NCBI RefSeq assembly: GCF_014268595.2
Contig: NZ_CP077091.1
Span: 2,812,501-2,876,500, forward strand
Length of the DNA: 64,000 nucleotides
Direction of reading: 5' to 3'
DNA from: Pseudomonas hamedanensis
GTDB lineage: Bacteria; Pseudomonadota; Gammaproteobacteria; Pseudomonadales; Pseudomonadaceae
The first letter of the stretch is position 1; each line of letters begins with the position of its first letter. A program made the position numbers and the translations under genes. This document shows, piece by piece, positions 46,898 to 56,306 of this stretch. The notes under the pieces are model-generated. The model made no database searches and was not told the origin of the DNA. It saw nothing but the letters and a program-made list of their open reading frames with translations.

Positions 46898-47497
46898 TCA
46901 GGTATTGAGAAAGCTCTTCGGCGGCTGGTGCAAGCTGATTTCAGCGTCATAGAGCAGATTGATCAACTCGACGATCATGATTGCCGTCAGCCCCCAGATT
47001 TTGTATTCGCCGTAGCGATAACTGGGCACGTACCAACTTCTGCCCTGATAGTCGATGCGATGGGTGTGCTCGCGGGGGTCCTTGCGGAAGAATTCCAGCG
47101 GCACGCTGAAGACTGCGGCAATTTCGGCATCGTTGGGCTGGTATTCGACGAAGTCGGGAATCACCCCGACGTACGGCGTGACCTTGATGCCGTGCAGGGA
47201 AATCAACGGGCTGAGCGGGCCGATGACTTCGACCAGTCCCGGCGGCAGGCCGATCTCTTCTTCGGCCTCGCGCAGGGCGGTAAAGATCAGATCCGGGTCT
47301 TCAGGGTCGCGGCGGCCACCGGGAAAGGCGACTTCGCCGCCATGGGTCGAAAGCCCGCTGGCACGCAGCGTCAGGACCAGTTCCGGCTCGTCACTGCGGG
47401 TGATCGGCACCAGAACGGCGGCTTCGGGGAAACGCGTGTCGGTCTCCAGCGTGCGCGGTGTGTGGTTGCTTACCCTATGCAGTAGCTCGTCCAGCAT
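46898..47497 (-). CDS. nudL: CoA pyrophosphatase (Nudix, NudL type)
   Basis: A 199-residue Nudix hydrolase, expected to cleave coenzyme A or its esters to phosphopantetheine and ADP. The CoA-type motif [20 protein letters not shown] is directly followed by the Nudix box (GRRDPEDP, then [11 protein letters not shown]). [20 protein letters not shown] is typical near the end. It precedes the gamma-CA gene by 46 bp on the same strand. Confidence 0.92.
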   Translation of the reverse strand: MLDELLHRVSNHTPRTLETDTRFPEAAVLVPITRSDEPELVLTLRASGLSTHGGEVAFPGGRRDPEDPDLIFTALREAEEEIGLPPGLVEVIGPLSPLISLHGIKVTPYVGVIPDFVEYQPNDAEIAAVFSVPLEFFRKDPREHTHRIDYQGRSWYVPSYRYGEYKIWGLTAIMIVELINLLYDAEISLHQPPKSFLNT

Positions 47498-47644
47498 GAG
47501 TGTTCTCGATCGGGGCCTTACCCTGCATCATGCACCAATCGATGCGAGTGCCCAAGCCCCCGAAACCCGTCGTGTCGCGAAACGACAACTTGCCGACCGG
47601 CACCGCTGCACGCCAAGATAGGCGCAGCATTCAGGAACCTGAGC

Positions 47645-48196
47645 ATGAAATTTTGCAGCCAATGCGGTAACCCGGTGACGCAGCGCATTCCCGAAGGCGA
47701 TTCGCGGCTGCGATTTGTCTGCGACAGCTGTCAGACCATTCACTACCAGAACCCCAACATCGTCGCCGGGTGTGTGCCGACCTGGGGCAGCAAAGTGCTG
47801 CTCTGTCGTCGCGCCATCGAGCCGCGTTTGGGTTACTGGACGTTGCCGGCCGGTTTCATGGAAAACGGCGAGACCATCGAACAGGCCGCCATCCGCGAAA
47901 CCGCTGAAGAAGCCTGCGCCCGGGTTCGCCACCTGAGTATCTACACGCTGATCGACGTGCCGCACATCAGCCAGGTGCATGTGTTCTTTCGCGCCGAGCT
48001 GGTCGATGTGGATTTTGCCGCTGGCCCCGAGAGCCTCGAAGTGCAACTGTTCGACGAAGCCGACATTCCCTGGGACGAGCTGGCGTTCCGCACGGTGGGG
48101 CGTACGCTGGAATGCTTCTTCGCGGATCGGCGCAACGAGGTTTATCCGGTGCGCTCGGAATCCATTCCGCCACTGGTCCAGCCGGCGATCACTTGA
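47645..48196 (+). CDS. Nudix hydrolase with N-terminal zinc ribbon
   Basis: A 183-residue protein. A zinc ribbon (CSQCGNPV, then CDSCQTIHY) precedes the Nudix domain: LGYWTLPAGFMENGETIEQA, then IRETAEEAC. The usual Gly of the Nudix box (EExG) is Cys here, which occurs in this subfamily. The arrangement resembles NADH-pyrophosphatase NudC, but the protein lacks its N-terminal domain, so the substrate is uncertain. Divergent from nudL. Confidence 0.88.
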   Translation: MKFCSQCGNPVTQRIPEGDSRLRFVCDSCQTIHYQNPNIVAGCVPTWGSKVLLCRRAIEPRLGYWTLPAGFMENGETIEQAAIRETAEEACARVRHLSIYTLIDVPHISQVHVFFRAELVDVDFAAGPESLEVQLFDEADIPWDELAFRTVGRTLECFFADRRNEVYPVRSESIPPLVQPAIT

Positions 48197-48289
48197 TCTT
48201 TTCAAGGGGCGGCCGATAACCACAGCGCGTCTGCACAGCATCCGCGTCTATCAATCCTGTATCTGCTTCATTGCTGGGGAATCGTTTCA

Positions 48290-48805
48290 ATGCGTTGGTT
48301 GCTTGCCCTGTTTTGCCTGTCGTTCGTTGCAGTCTCGCAAGCGTCATTCGTGACCACCGTGACGCCGTCGAATACCCCTCTCATCGAAAAGGTCCTGGTG
48401 CTCAAATCGGCGCACCAGTTGCAATTGATCGTCGACGGCAAGCCGCTCAAGACCTATCGCATCTCCTTGGGCAAGGGCGCGAAAAAAGGTCCGAAACTGA
48501 TAGAAGGCGATAAACGCACCCCGGAAGGGTTCTATTGGATCGACTGGCGCAAGACCAGCGACAAATTCAATCTGTCGATGCACATTTCCTACCCCAACAT
48601 CAGCGACTCGGCCCGCGCCCGGCGTGAAGGCGTCGAGCCCGGCGGGATGATCATGATTCATGGCACGCCGGATTCGGAAGAAACCCCTGAAGAGCTGTTC
48701 CACACACTGGACTGGACCGACGGCTGCGTCGCGATGCGTAACGTCGACATGCGCGAAGTGTGGAGCCTGGTGCCGGACGGCACGATGGTCGAAATTCGCC
48801 CTTAA
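48290..48805 (+). CDS. L,D-transpeptidase family protein (YkuD domain)
   Basis: A 171-residue exported protein: signal peptide MRWLLALFCLSFVAVSQA, then a YkuD domain (VLKSAHQLQLIVDGKPLKTY, GDKRTPEGFYWIDWR). The catalytic region is MIMIHGTPD and WTDGCVAMRNVDM, with Cys as nucleophile. Resembles YafK-type members that trim or exchange peptidoglycan-linked lipoprotein rather than form 3-3 crosslinks. Single gene with a large hairpin repeat downstream. Confidence 0.9.
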   Translation: MRWLLALFCLSFVAVSQASFVTTVTPSNTPLIEKVLVLKSAHQLQLIVDGKPLKTYRISLGKGAKKGPKLIEGDKRTPEGFYWIDWRKTSDKFNLSMHISYPNISDSARARREGVEPGGMIMIHGTPDSEETPEELFHTLDWTDGCVAMRNVDMREVWSLVPDGTMVEIRP

Positions 48806-48840
48806 TCGCTGACCACTGGTCACCTGCAAAAAATAAATCA

Positions 48841-48919
48841 AAAGATCGCAGCCTGCGGCGGCTCCTACAGAGGTGATACCACTCTCAACTGTAGGAGCTG
48901 CCGCAGGCTGCGATCTTTT
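48841..48919. repeat. Long imperfect hairpin repeat
   Basis: AAAGATCGCAGCCTGCGGCG at the left pairs with GCCGCAGGCTGCGATCTTT at the right, with GCTCCTACAG/CTGTAGGAGC continuing the stem; total about 79 nt. A dispersed palindrome family of pseudomonads; it could also end the L,D-transpeptidase transcript. Confidence 0.85.
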
Positions 48920-48938
48920 ACTTTGTACAGGCCACCAC

Positions 48939-49034
48939 TAATACCACTTAAAAATACGCCCCCTGAAAACCACCATTCCATTGGGTCAGGCACCCTTTCA
49001 TCGCGTTGACATGGTATTGAAGTGGTATTAATTT
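48939..49034 (+). promoter_or_regulatory. nag operon promoter with TGGTATT operator half-sites
   Basis: TTGACA (49006-49011) and TAATTT (49029-49034) are separated by 17 bp. That spacer is filled by TGGTATTGAAGTGGTAT, so two TGGTATT half-sites (49012 and 49023, 11 bp apart, one helical turn) lie between the -35 and -10. A third, inverted copy (AATACCA, 48940-48946) lies about 70 bp upstream. Best explained as binding sites of the adjacent GntR regulator; repression is inferred from the overlap. Confidence 0.65.
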
Positions 49035-49087
49035 CCGCCCCACAAGCGCGCCACAACAATCCTATACCCGCGCCGGAAATGACCGCC

Positions 49088-49819
49088 ATGAACGACCTCC
49101 ACGCCTTGCGCCCCGACGATTCCCAGCCGACGCCGTTGTACCTGCAACTGGCGCGCAATCTGGAAGCCGCGATCCATGCCGGGCAATGGAAAGCCGAACA
49201 GGCGATGCCGTCCGAGCGCAACCTCAGCGACCAGCTCGGCATTTCCCGGGTCACCGCGCGCAAAGCCCTGGAAGTCTTGCTCGATCAAGGTCTGATCCGC
49301 CGCCTGCAAGGTTCCGGCACTTTCATCACGCCCCGCCTGGAACAACCGCTGTCGCGCCTGTCCGGCTTCAGCGAAATGCTGCGCCTGAAAGGTTTCGTGC
49401 CGAGTTCGCACTGGCTGGAGCGGGAAATCACCCTGCCGACCCATGAAGAGCTGATCCGCCTCGGCCTGTCGCCGAACGACAAGGTCGCGCGCATGAAGCG
49501 CCTGCGCAAAGCCGACGACACGGTGATGGCCATCGAAATGAGCACGCTGCCCGCCTCGATCATGCCCAAGCCGCAAGCGGTGGGTGATTCGCTGTACGAA
49601 TACCTCGACGGCATCGGCAAACCGATCGTGCGCGCCTTGCAGCATATCCAGGCGATCAACGCCTCGGACGAGTTCGCCGCACTGGTCGGTATTGCCCCAG
49701 GCACCGCCATGTTGCTGATGACCCGGGTCGGTTATCTGGAAGACAACACCCCTATCGAAGTCACCGACACCTACTGCCGCAACGATTACTACGACTTTGT
49801 TGCAGAGCTGCGACGTTAG
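49088..49819 (+). CDS. nagR: GntR/HutC-family regulator of N-acetylglucosamine use
   Basis: A 243-residue repressor-type regulator. Winged helix-turn-helix at residues 15-75 (YLQLARNLEAAIHAGQWKAE, LSDQLGISRVTARKALEVLL, RRLQGSGTFI), then a UTRA ligand domain (VARMKRLRKADDTVMAIEMS, YLEDNTPIEVTDTYCRNDYY). Ligand is expected to be GlcNAc-6-P or GlcN-6-P. ATG 49088 is chosen for GGAA 9 bases upstream; ATG 49079 also possible. First gene of the nag cluster. Confidence 0.9.
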   Translation: MNDLHALRPDDSQPTPLYLQLARNLEAAIHAGQWKAEQAMPSERNLSDQLGISRVTARKALEVLLDQGLIRRLQGSGTFITPRLEQPLSRLSGFSEMLRLKGFVPSSHWLEREITLPTHEELIRLGLSPNDKVARMKRLRKADDTVMAIEMSTLPASIMPKPQAVGDSLYEYLDGIGKPIVRALQHIQAINASDEFAALVGIAPGTAMLLMTRVGYLEDNTPIEVTDTYCRNDYYDFVAELRR

Positions 49820-49843
49820 GCGCGGCCACAAGCGAGAACGAAA

Positions 49844-50950
49844 ATGTCCGAAGACAACATCCTCACCGCCAGCGGCTGGGTTCGCGGCCGGCTGATCCAC
49901 GAACACGGCAGAGTCGTATCGATCGAAGGCGTGCCGTGCGATCCGGCCGATAACGATCTGCCCTATCTGCTGCCGGGCTTCATCGACCTGCACGTTCACG
50001 GCGGTGGCGGCAAAGACATCATGGAAGGCGCCAGCGCCTTCGAAACCATCAGCAAAACCCACGTACGTTTCGGCACCACGTCGCTGCTGGCCACCACCAT
50101 GACCGCGCCGAGTGCCGAGATTTCCAGCGTCCTGAAAGAGGTAGGAGAATTCTGCAAACGGCGTCCCAAAGGCACCGCGCGAGTCCTCGGCGTACACCTC
50201 GAAGGCCCCTATATCAATCCTGGAAAACTCGGCGCGCAACCGAATTTCGCCCACACCGCATTGATGGCCGAAGTCGAAGCGTATCTGGCGCTGGCGCCGA
50301 TCCGGGTAATTACCATCGCCCCGGAAATTGCCGGCCACGATGCGTTGATCCGGGAACTTAGCAGTCGCGGCATCCGCATGCAGATCGGCCACACCCTCGG
50401 CAGTTACGAGGAAGGCGTCGCCGCGCTGGCGGCCGGCGCGACCAGTTTCACCCACTTGTACAACGCCATGAGCCCACTGCATCACCGTGAGCCGGGCATC
50501 GTCGGCGCGGCCCTGGCCCACGCCAAATACGCCGAGCTGATTCCCGATCTGTTGCATGTGCACCCCGGCGCCATTCGTGTGGCCCTGCGTTCGATCCCCT
50601 GCCTGTATTGCGTCACCGATTCGACTGCTGCCGCCGGCATGCCCGATGGCGAATACAAGCTCGGCAGCCACACCGTGACCAAATGTCTGGGCGGCGTGCG
50701 TCTGCCCGACGGCACGCTGGCCGGCAGCACCCTGACCATGGATCAGGCCCTGCGCAATCTGGTGAAGATCGGTCTGCCGATCAACGAAGCCTCGCAGCGC
50801 CTGTCGCAATTTCCCGCCGACTACCTCGGCCTCAACGAACGCGGGCGCCTTGCACCGGGCGCCTGGGCCGACTGCGTGCGGCTCGATCGCGCACTGACAC
50901 TGACCGCCGTGATGGTCGAAGGAGAAAACATTGACTTCAAAAATGCTTGA
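49844..50950 (+). CDS. nagA: N-acetylglucosamine-6-phosphate deacetylase
   Basis: Removes acetate from GlcNAc-6-P. A 368-residue amidohydrolase: metal-binding start LPGFIDLHVHGGGGKDIMEG, RVLGVHLEGPYINPGKLGAQ, QIGHTLGSYEEGVAALAAGA, THLYNAMSPLHHREPGIVGA, and catalytic Asp in YCVTDSTAAAGMPDG. It ends 20 bp inside the next gene, so translation is coupled. Confidence 0.96.
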   Translation: MSEDNILTASGWVRGRLIHEHGRVVSIEGVPCDPADNDLPYLLPGFIDLHVHGGGGKDIMEGASAFETISKTHVRFGTTSLLATTMTAPSAEISSVLKEVGEFCKRRPKGTARVLGVHLEGPYINPGKLGAQPNFAHTALMAEVEAYLALAPIRVITIAPEIAGHDALIRELSSRGIRMQIGHTLGSYEEGVAALAAGATSFTHLYNAMSPLHHREPGIVGAALAHAKYAELIPDLLHVHPGAIRVALRSIPCLYCVTDSTAAAGMPDGEYKLGSHTVTKCLGGVRLPDGTLAGSTLTMDQALRNLVKIGLPINEASQRLSQFPADYLGLNERGRLAPGAWADCVRLDRALTLTAVMVEGENIDFKNA

Positions 50951-51953
50951 GGAGGCGCTGTCCTCATTCGAGGCCGTGCAAGCCCAGTTGCAACAGCTCG
51001 ACGCGCCGATGATCGAGATCGCCGGACGCCTGCGCCGCCAGCCGCCGCAAGTGGCGATGACCGTCGCCCGGGGCAGTTCCGACCACGCCGCCAGCTACTT
51101 CGCTTACCTGACCATGCAGCACATGGGAGTGCCGGTGGCCTCGTTACCGATGTCGGTGGTGACCATGCAGCAAGCGCCGTTGAAGGTCAGCGGTCAGGTC
51201 GCCTTCGCTTTCTCGCAGTCGGGACAGAGTCCGGACCTGGTCAACAGCCTGCGTCTGTTGCGCAAGCGTGGCGCCCTCAGTGTGTCGATGGTCAACGCCG
51301 CCGACTCGCCACTGGAAGCCGCTTGCGAATTCAGCCTGCCGTTGCTCGCCGGGACTGAAAGCAGTGTCGCCGCGACCAAGAGTTTTATCGCCACCCTCAG
51401 CGCCAGCGCCCGTTTGATCGCGCACTGGAAAGAAGACAGCGAGTTGCTGCAAGCCCACGATGCGCTGCCCGAAGGTCTGCGTGACGCGGCCAAACAGGAC
51501 TGGAGCGTGGCCATCGAAGCGCTGCGCGATTGCGAGCGTTTGATGGTCATCGGCCGTGGCGCCGGTTTCGCCATCGCTCAGGAAGCGGCATTGAAATTCA
51601 AGGAAACCTCGGCGATTCAGGCCGAAGCGTTCAGCAGCGCCGAGGTCCGTCACGGCCCGATGGCGCTGATCGACGAACACTATCCGCTGCTGGTGTTCGC
51701 CCCACGCGGTGCCGAGCAGGCCGGCCTGTTGAGTCTGGCCGCAGAGATGCGTCAACGCGGCGCCCGGGTATTGCTGGCTGCGCCGGACGACGTCAGCGAA
51801 CGCGACTTGACCTTGTCCCGCGCCGAACACCCGGCCCTCGACCCGATCCTGGCGATCCAGAGTTTTTACGTGATGGCCGCCGGCCTGGCCGTGGCCCGTG
51901 GCATGGATCCGGATCAGCCGCGCCATTTGAGCAAAGTGACCCGCACGCATTAA
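50931..51953 (+). CDS. nagB: Glucosamine-6-phosphate deaminase, SIS-domain type (NagB-II)
   Basis: Converts GlcN-6-P to fructose-6-P and ammonia. A 340-residue protein of two SIS domains, related to the isomerase half of GlmS, not to classical NagB. First SIS: VARGSSDHAASYFAYLTMQH, FAFSQSGQSPDLVNSLRLLR, TESSVAATKSFIATL. Second: LMVIGRGAGFAIAQEAALKF, SSAEVRHGPMALI. A TTG start at 50931 is supported by AAGGAG 6 bases upstream; ATG 50943 is an alternative. Confidence 0.92.
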   Translation: MTSKMLEEALSSFEAVQAQLQQLDAPMIEIAGRLRRQPPQVAMTVARGSSDHAASYFAYLTMQHMGVPVASLPMSVVTMQQAPLKVSGQVAFAFSQSGQSPDLVNSLRLLRKRGALSVSMVNAADSPLEAACEFSLPLLAGTESSVAATKSFIATLSASARLIAHWKEDSELLQAHDALPEGLRDAAKQDWSVAIEALRDCERLMVIGRGAGFAIAQEAALKFKETSAIQAEAFSSAEVRHGPMALIDEHYPLLVFAPRGAEQAGLLSLAAEMRQRGARVLLAAPDDVSERDLTLSRAEHPALDPILAIQSFYVMAAGLAVARGMDPDQPRHLSKVTRTH

Positions 51954-51987
51954 GTCCGACTGACTGCACACCTGATGAGATCCAGCC

Positions 51988-54501
51988 ATGCCCGATAACA
52001 ATAAAGAGCTGACCCTCAGCGCCCCGCTCAGCGGCCCCGTGCTGACGCTCGCCAACGTCCCGGACGCGGTGTTCGCCAGTGGCGCGATGGGCGACGGCAT
52101 CGCCATCGACCCGCTTAACGACACACTCTATTCGCCCTGCGCCGGCGTGGTCATTCACGTCGCGCGCAGCAGCCACGCGGTGACCGTGCGTGCCGACAAT
52201 GGCGCGGAAATCCTCCTGCACCTGGGCCTCGACACCGTTGAACTGAACGGCGAAGGTTTCGCCATGCTGGTCAAGGAGAGCGATCGCGTCAGCCTCGGTC
52301 AGCCATTGTTGCGCTATGACCTCGACAAGGTTGGCCAGCACTGCAAAAGCCTGGTCAGCCTGTTGATTCTGACCAACAGCGCGGATTTTCAGGTGCGGCC
52401 GATCACGCTCAAAGCGGTGAAGGTCGGCGAACCGTTGCTGCACGTCATCGCACGCAACACTGTGGCGGCGAACACTGAAGGAGCCGGTGGGCCTGAAGCT
52501 AGCGGCCAAGTACGGGTGGCTCATCGTGGCGGTCTGCATGCGCGGCCTGCTGCGCTGATCCGGCAAACGGCGCAGGGCTTCAATAGCCAGTCAGAGCTGC
52601 ACTTCAACGGCAAATCGGCGCCGTGCAACAGCCTGATCGGTTTGATGGGGCTGGCCATTGGCGAGCAGGATGAAGTGCAGGTCAGTTGTCAGGGGCCGGA
52701 GGCCAATGCCGCGCTGCAAGCTTTGCTCAGCGCATTGGCGACGGCGTTGCCGGACGATCATCACGCGCAAGCACCGGTCAGTACTGCGCCGCTGAAACGC
52801 CCGGTCGAGGCTGGCGTGTTGCATGGCGTCTGCGCGGCGCCGGGGCTGGTCGCCGGGCCGTTGTTTCGTTTGAACGCAATGACCTTGCCGACAGATGCGG
52901 GCAATCACGATCCAGCGCAACAGCAACAGATTTTCGAAGCGGCATTGAACGCGGTGCGCAGCGAAATCGCCGCCACCCTTGCCCAGGCGAAAAAGCACAA
53001 GAACGCCGACGAGGAAGCCATCTTCGCCGCGCACATGGCGCTGCTTGAAGACCCGGCCCTGCTCGACGCAGCGCAGCAGTTCATCGCGCAAGGCACGGCG
53101 GCGACCCACGCCTGGAGTCAGTCGATCGACGCCCAGTGCGACATGCTCCAGGGCACCGGCAGCGCGCTGTTGGCCGAGCGCGCCAACGACTTGCGTGATC
53201 TCAAGCAACGCGTGCTCCGCGCCCTGCTCGGCGAGGCCTGGCAATACGAAGTACCGGCCGGCGCCATCGTCGCCGCCCTCGAACTGACGCCATCGGATCT
53301 GCTGCAACTCAGCGCCCAAGGTGTCGCCGGATTGTGCATGGCCGAGGGCGGCGCGACCTCGCACGTAGCGATTCTGGCGCGTGGCAAAGGTCTGCCGTGT
53401 CTGGTTGCCTTGGGTGCAGAGTTGCTTGATCAGCCGCAAGGCCAGGCAGTGGTGCTCGACGCTGACGGTGGTCGTCTCGAACTGGCGCCGAACGCCGAAC
53501 GCCTGGCCGAAGTGCAGCAAGCGCAAACCGAGCGCCAGCGGCGCCGCGAAAGCCAACAAGCCAAAGCCCATCTGCCCGCCGAAACTCGCAATGGCGTGCA
53601 CATCGAAGTAGTCGCCAATGTCGCCTCAAGCAGCGAAGCGGCAGATGCCTTTGCCAACGGTGCCGATGGCGTCGGGCTGCTGCGCACCGAATTTCTGTTC
53701 GTCGATCGCCAGACTGCGCCAGATGTCGAAGAACAGCGTGCGGCCTATCAAGCCGTATTGGACGCGATGGGCGAGCACTCGGTAATCATCCGCACCATCG
53801 ACGTCGGCGGCGACAAACAACTCGACTACCTGCCGCTGCCCGCCGAGGCCAACCCGGTGCTCGGTCTGCGCGGTATTCGTCTGGCCCAGGCCCGCCCGGA
53901 AATCCTCGATCAGCAATTGCGCGCGCTGTTGCAAGTCAAACCGCTGCACCGCTGTCGGATCCTGTTGCCGATGGTCACCGAAGTCGACGAACTGCTACAC
54001 ATTCGCCAGCGCGTCGATCAGTTGTGCCTGGAAATGGGTATCACGCAACGCCCCGAGATCGGCGTGATGATCGAAGTCCCCGCCGCAGCACTGCAAGCCG
54101 AACAACTGGCCGAACACGCCGACTTTCTCTCGATCGGCACCAACGACCTGTCGCAATACACCCTAGCCATGGACCGCGATCATGCCGGTCTGGCCGCGCG
54201 CGTCGATGCCTTGCACCCGGCGCTGCTGCGCCTGATCGCCATGACCTGCGAAGGCGCGGCGGTGCATAAGCGCTGGGTCGGTGTGTGTGGCGCCCTCGCC
54301 TCTGACCCGCTGGCGACGCCAGTGCTGATCGGTCTGGGCGTCAGCGAACTGTCGGTGAGCCCGGTGCAGATCGGTGAAATCAAGGATCGCGTACGTCAGT
54401 TGCACCAGGCCGAATGTCAGCGCCTGAGCCGCGACCTGCTGAAATTGAGCAGCGCCGCCGCCGTGCGTCACGCCTGTCACCAGTATTGGCCGCTGCCCTA
54501 A
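51988..54501 (+). CDS. nagF: PTS fusion EIIA-HPr-EI for N-acetylglucosamine
   Basis: An 837-residue cytoplasmic phosphorelay fusion. EIIA(Glc-type) occupies about 1-165 with the phospho-His in ILLHLGLDTVELNG. HPr about 172-255 with His near 185 in HRGGLHARPAALIRQ. EI about 275-837 with the phospho-His in AEGGATSHVAILARGKGLPC. The PEP-binding barrel shows LLRTEFLFVDRQTAPDVEEQ, RTIDVGGDKQLDYLP, IGTNDLSQYTLAMDRDHAGL, VCGALASDP. It passes phosphate from PEP to NagE. Confidence 0.95.
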   Translation: MPDNNKELTLSAPLSGPVLTLANVPDAVFASGAMGDGIAIDPLNDTLYSPCAGVVIHVARSSHAVTVRADNGAEILLHLGLDTVELNGEGFAMLVKESDRVSLGQPLLRYDLDKVGQHCKSLVSLLILTNSADFQVRPITLKAVKVGEPLLHVIARNTVAANTEGAGGPEASGQVRVAHRGGLHARPAALIRQTAQGFNSQSELHFNGKSAPCNSLIGLMGLAIGEQDEVQVSCQGPEANAALQALLSALATALPDDHHAQAPVSTAPLKRPVEAGVLHGVCAAPGLVAGPLFRLNAMTLPTDAGNHDPAQQQQIFEAALNAVRSEIAATLAQAKKHKNADEEAIFAAHMALLEDPALLDAAQQFIAQGTAATHAWSQSIDAQCDMLQGTGSALLAERANDLRDLKQRVLRALLGEAWQYEVPAGAIVAALELTPSDLLQLSAQGVAGLCMAEGGATSHVAILARGKGLPCLVALGAELLDQPQGQAVVLDADGGRLELAPNAERLAEVQQAQTERQRRRESQQAKAHLPAETRNGVHIEVVANVASSSEAADAFANGADGVGLLRTEFLFVDRQTAPDVEEQRAAYQAVLDAMGEHSVIIRTIDVGGDKQLDYLPLPAEANPVLGLRGIRLAQARPEILDQQLRALLQVKPLHRCRILLPMVTEVDELLHIRQRVDQLCLEMGITQRPEIGVMIEVPAAALQAEQLAEHADFLSIGTNDLSQYTLAMDRDHAGLAARVDALHPALLRLIAMTCEGAAVHKRWVGVCGALASDPLATPVLIGLGVSELSVSPVQIGEIKDRVRQLHQAECQRLSRDLLKLSSAAAVRHACHQYWPLP

Positions 54502-54535
54502 CAACAAGCTCTGTCCAAAGAGCAGGAGAACCACC

Positions 54536-56251
54536 ATGTACCAACTCTTCATTGAAGGCCTGCAACGCCTGGGTCGCGCACTGATGCTGCCAATCGCGAT
54601 CCTGCCGATTGCCGGTCTGCTGCTGCGCCTGGGCGACACCGACCTGCTGAACATCGCGATCATCCACGACGCCGGCCAGGTGATCTTCGCCAACTTGGCG
54701 ATGATCTTTGCCATCGGTATCGCCGTCGGGTTCGCCAAGGACAACAACGGCACGGCAGGCCTGGCCGGGGTGATCGGTTATCTGGTGATGATCTCCACCC
54801 TCAAAGTGCTCGACTCGACCATCAACATGGGCATGCTTGCCGGCATCGTCAGCGGACTGATGGCCGGCGCGCTGTACAACCGCTTCAAGGACATCAAGTT
54901 GCCGGAGTATCTGGCGTTTTTCGGCGGACGGCGTTTCGTGCCGATCGTCACCGGGTTTGCAGCGGTCGGCCTGGGCGTGGTGTTCGGCTACATCTGGCCG
55001 CCGATCCAGCACGGTATTAATGCCTTCGGCACGCTGATGATGGAAAGCGGCAGCATCGGTGCCTTCGTGTTCGGCGTGTTCAACCGCCTGCTGATCGTCA
55101 CCGGCCTGCACCACATCCTCAACAACATGGCGTGGTTCGTCTTCGGCAACTTCACCGACCCGACCACCGGCGCGCTGGTGACCGGCGACCTTTCGCGTTA
55201 CTTCGCCGGCGACCCGAAGGGCGGCCAGTTCATGACCGGCATGTTCCCGATGATGATCTTCGGTCTGCCTGCCGCGTGCCTGGCGATGTACCGCAACGCC
55301 CTGCCGGAGCGCCGCAAAGTCATGGGCGGAATATTTCTGTCGATGGCATTGACCTCGTTTCTCACCGGCGTGACCGAACCGATCGAATTCGCCTTTATGT
55401 TCCTCGCGCCGCTGCTGTATCTGCTGCATGCGCTGCTGACCGGTCTGTCGATGGCGATCACCAACGGCCTGAACATTCACCTGGGCTTCACCTTCTCCGG
55501 CGGCTTCATCGATATGATTCTGGGCTGGGGCAAGTCCACCAACGGTTGGCTGGTGGTCCCGGTGGGCCTTGCCTACGCCGTGATCTATTACTGCGTTTTT
55601 GACTTCTGTATTCGCCGCTTCAATCTGAAGACGCCCGGGCGTGAAGATATCGCGACAGCCGAGAAAGCCGTGCTTTCACAAAACCAACGCGCCGGCGCCT
55701 ACATCCAGGCCTTGGGCGGCGCCGAGAACCTGCTGACCGTGGGCGCCTGCACCACGCGGTTGCGGCTGGAAATGGTGGATCGCAACAAGGCGTCGGATGC
55801 CGAACTCAAAGCGTTGGGCGCGATGGCCGTGGTGCGTCCGGGCAAAGGTGGCAGCCTGCAAGTGGTGGTCGGGCCGCTGGCCGACAGCATCGCCGACGAA
55901 ATACGCCTGGCCATGCCGGCGCTCGGCCGTGCGTTGGTGCGTGAACCCGTGGCGGTGGCCGATGAGCCGAAGGCAATTTCGGTCACCGACGCCGAGGCAC
56001 AGCAATGGCTCGACGCGTTGGGCGGTGGCGACAACGTGCTGCAACTCGATTGCATTGCAATGACACGGATCCGCTTGCAACTGGCCGACGGCAAGGCGCT
56101 GTCCGAGGCGCAGCTGAAGGCGCTGGGCTGTCAGGGTGTCAGCCCGCTGGACGGTGGGGTGTGGCATTTGCTGGTGGGCGAGAAGGCGGCGGGTTTAAGC
56201 GGGGCAATGCTGGGGTTGGTGCGTCGTAATGAGGTGCCGGCGAAGGCTTGA
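54536..56251 (+). CDS. nagE: PTS N-acetylglucosamine EIICB permease with a second, degenerate EIIB
   Basis: Imports GlcNAc and phosphorylates it to GlcNAc-6-P. It has 571 residues: EIIC membrane domain (MYQLFIEGLQRLGRALMLPI, FLTGVTEPIEFAFMFLAPLL, ITNGLNIHLGFTFSGG), then EIIB with phospho-Cys405 in VGACTTRLRLEM. A second EIIB-like domain (about 480-555) reads DCIAMTRIRLQL, where Ala508 replaces the catalytic Cys. Last gene of the nag operon; AGGAG is 9 bases before the ATG. Confidence 0.94.
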   Translation: MYQLFIEGLQRLGRALMLPIAILPIAGLLLRLGDTDLLNIAIIHDAGQVIFANLAMIFAIGIAVGFAKDNNGTAGLAGVIGYLVMISTLKVLDSTINMGMLAGIVSGLMAGALYNRFKDIKLPEYLAFFGGRRFVPIVTGFAAVGLGVVFGYIWPPIQHGINAFGTLMMESGSIGAFVFGVFNRLLIVTGLHHILNNMAWFVFGNFTDPTTGALVTGDLSRYFAGDPKGGQFMTGMFPMMIFGLPAACLAMYRNALPERRKVMGGIFLSMALTSFLTGVTEPIEFAFMFLAPLLYLLHALLTGLSMAITNGLNIHLGFTFSGGFIDMILGWGKSTNGWLVVPVGLAYAVIYYCVFDFCIRRFNLKTPGREDIATAEKAVLSQNQRAGAYIQALGGAENLLTVGACTTRLRLEMVDRNKASDAELKALGAMAVVRPGKGGSLQVVVGPLADSIADEIRLAMPALGRALVREPVAVADEPKAISVTDAEAQQWLDALGGGDNVLQLDCIAMTRIRLQLADGKALSEAQLKALGCQGVSPLDGGVWHLLVGEKAAGLSGAMLGLVRRNEVPAKA

Positions 56252-56306
56252 TCAACTGCAAACCCGGCGAGGCCGGGTTTGTTTGATCGATGGACAGCTC
56301 CGACAG

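Noticed and set aside
49028..50809. 593-codon antisense frame over nagR-nagA
   Set aside because: Low-complexity translation, no ribosome site, and both nagR and nagA are clearly coding on the plus strand.
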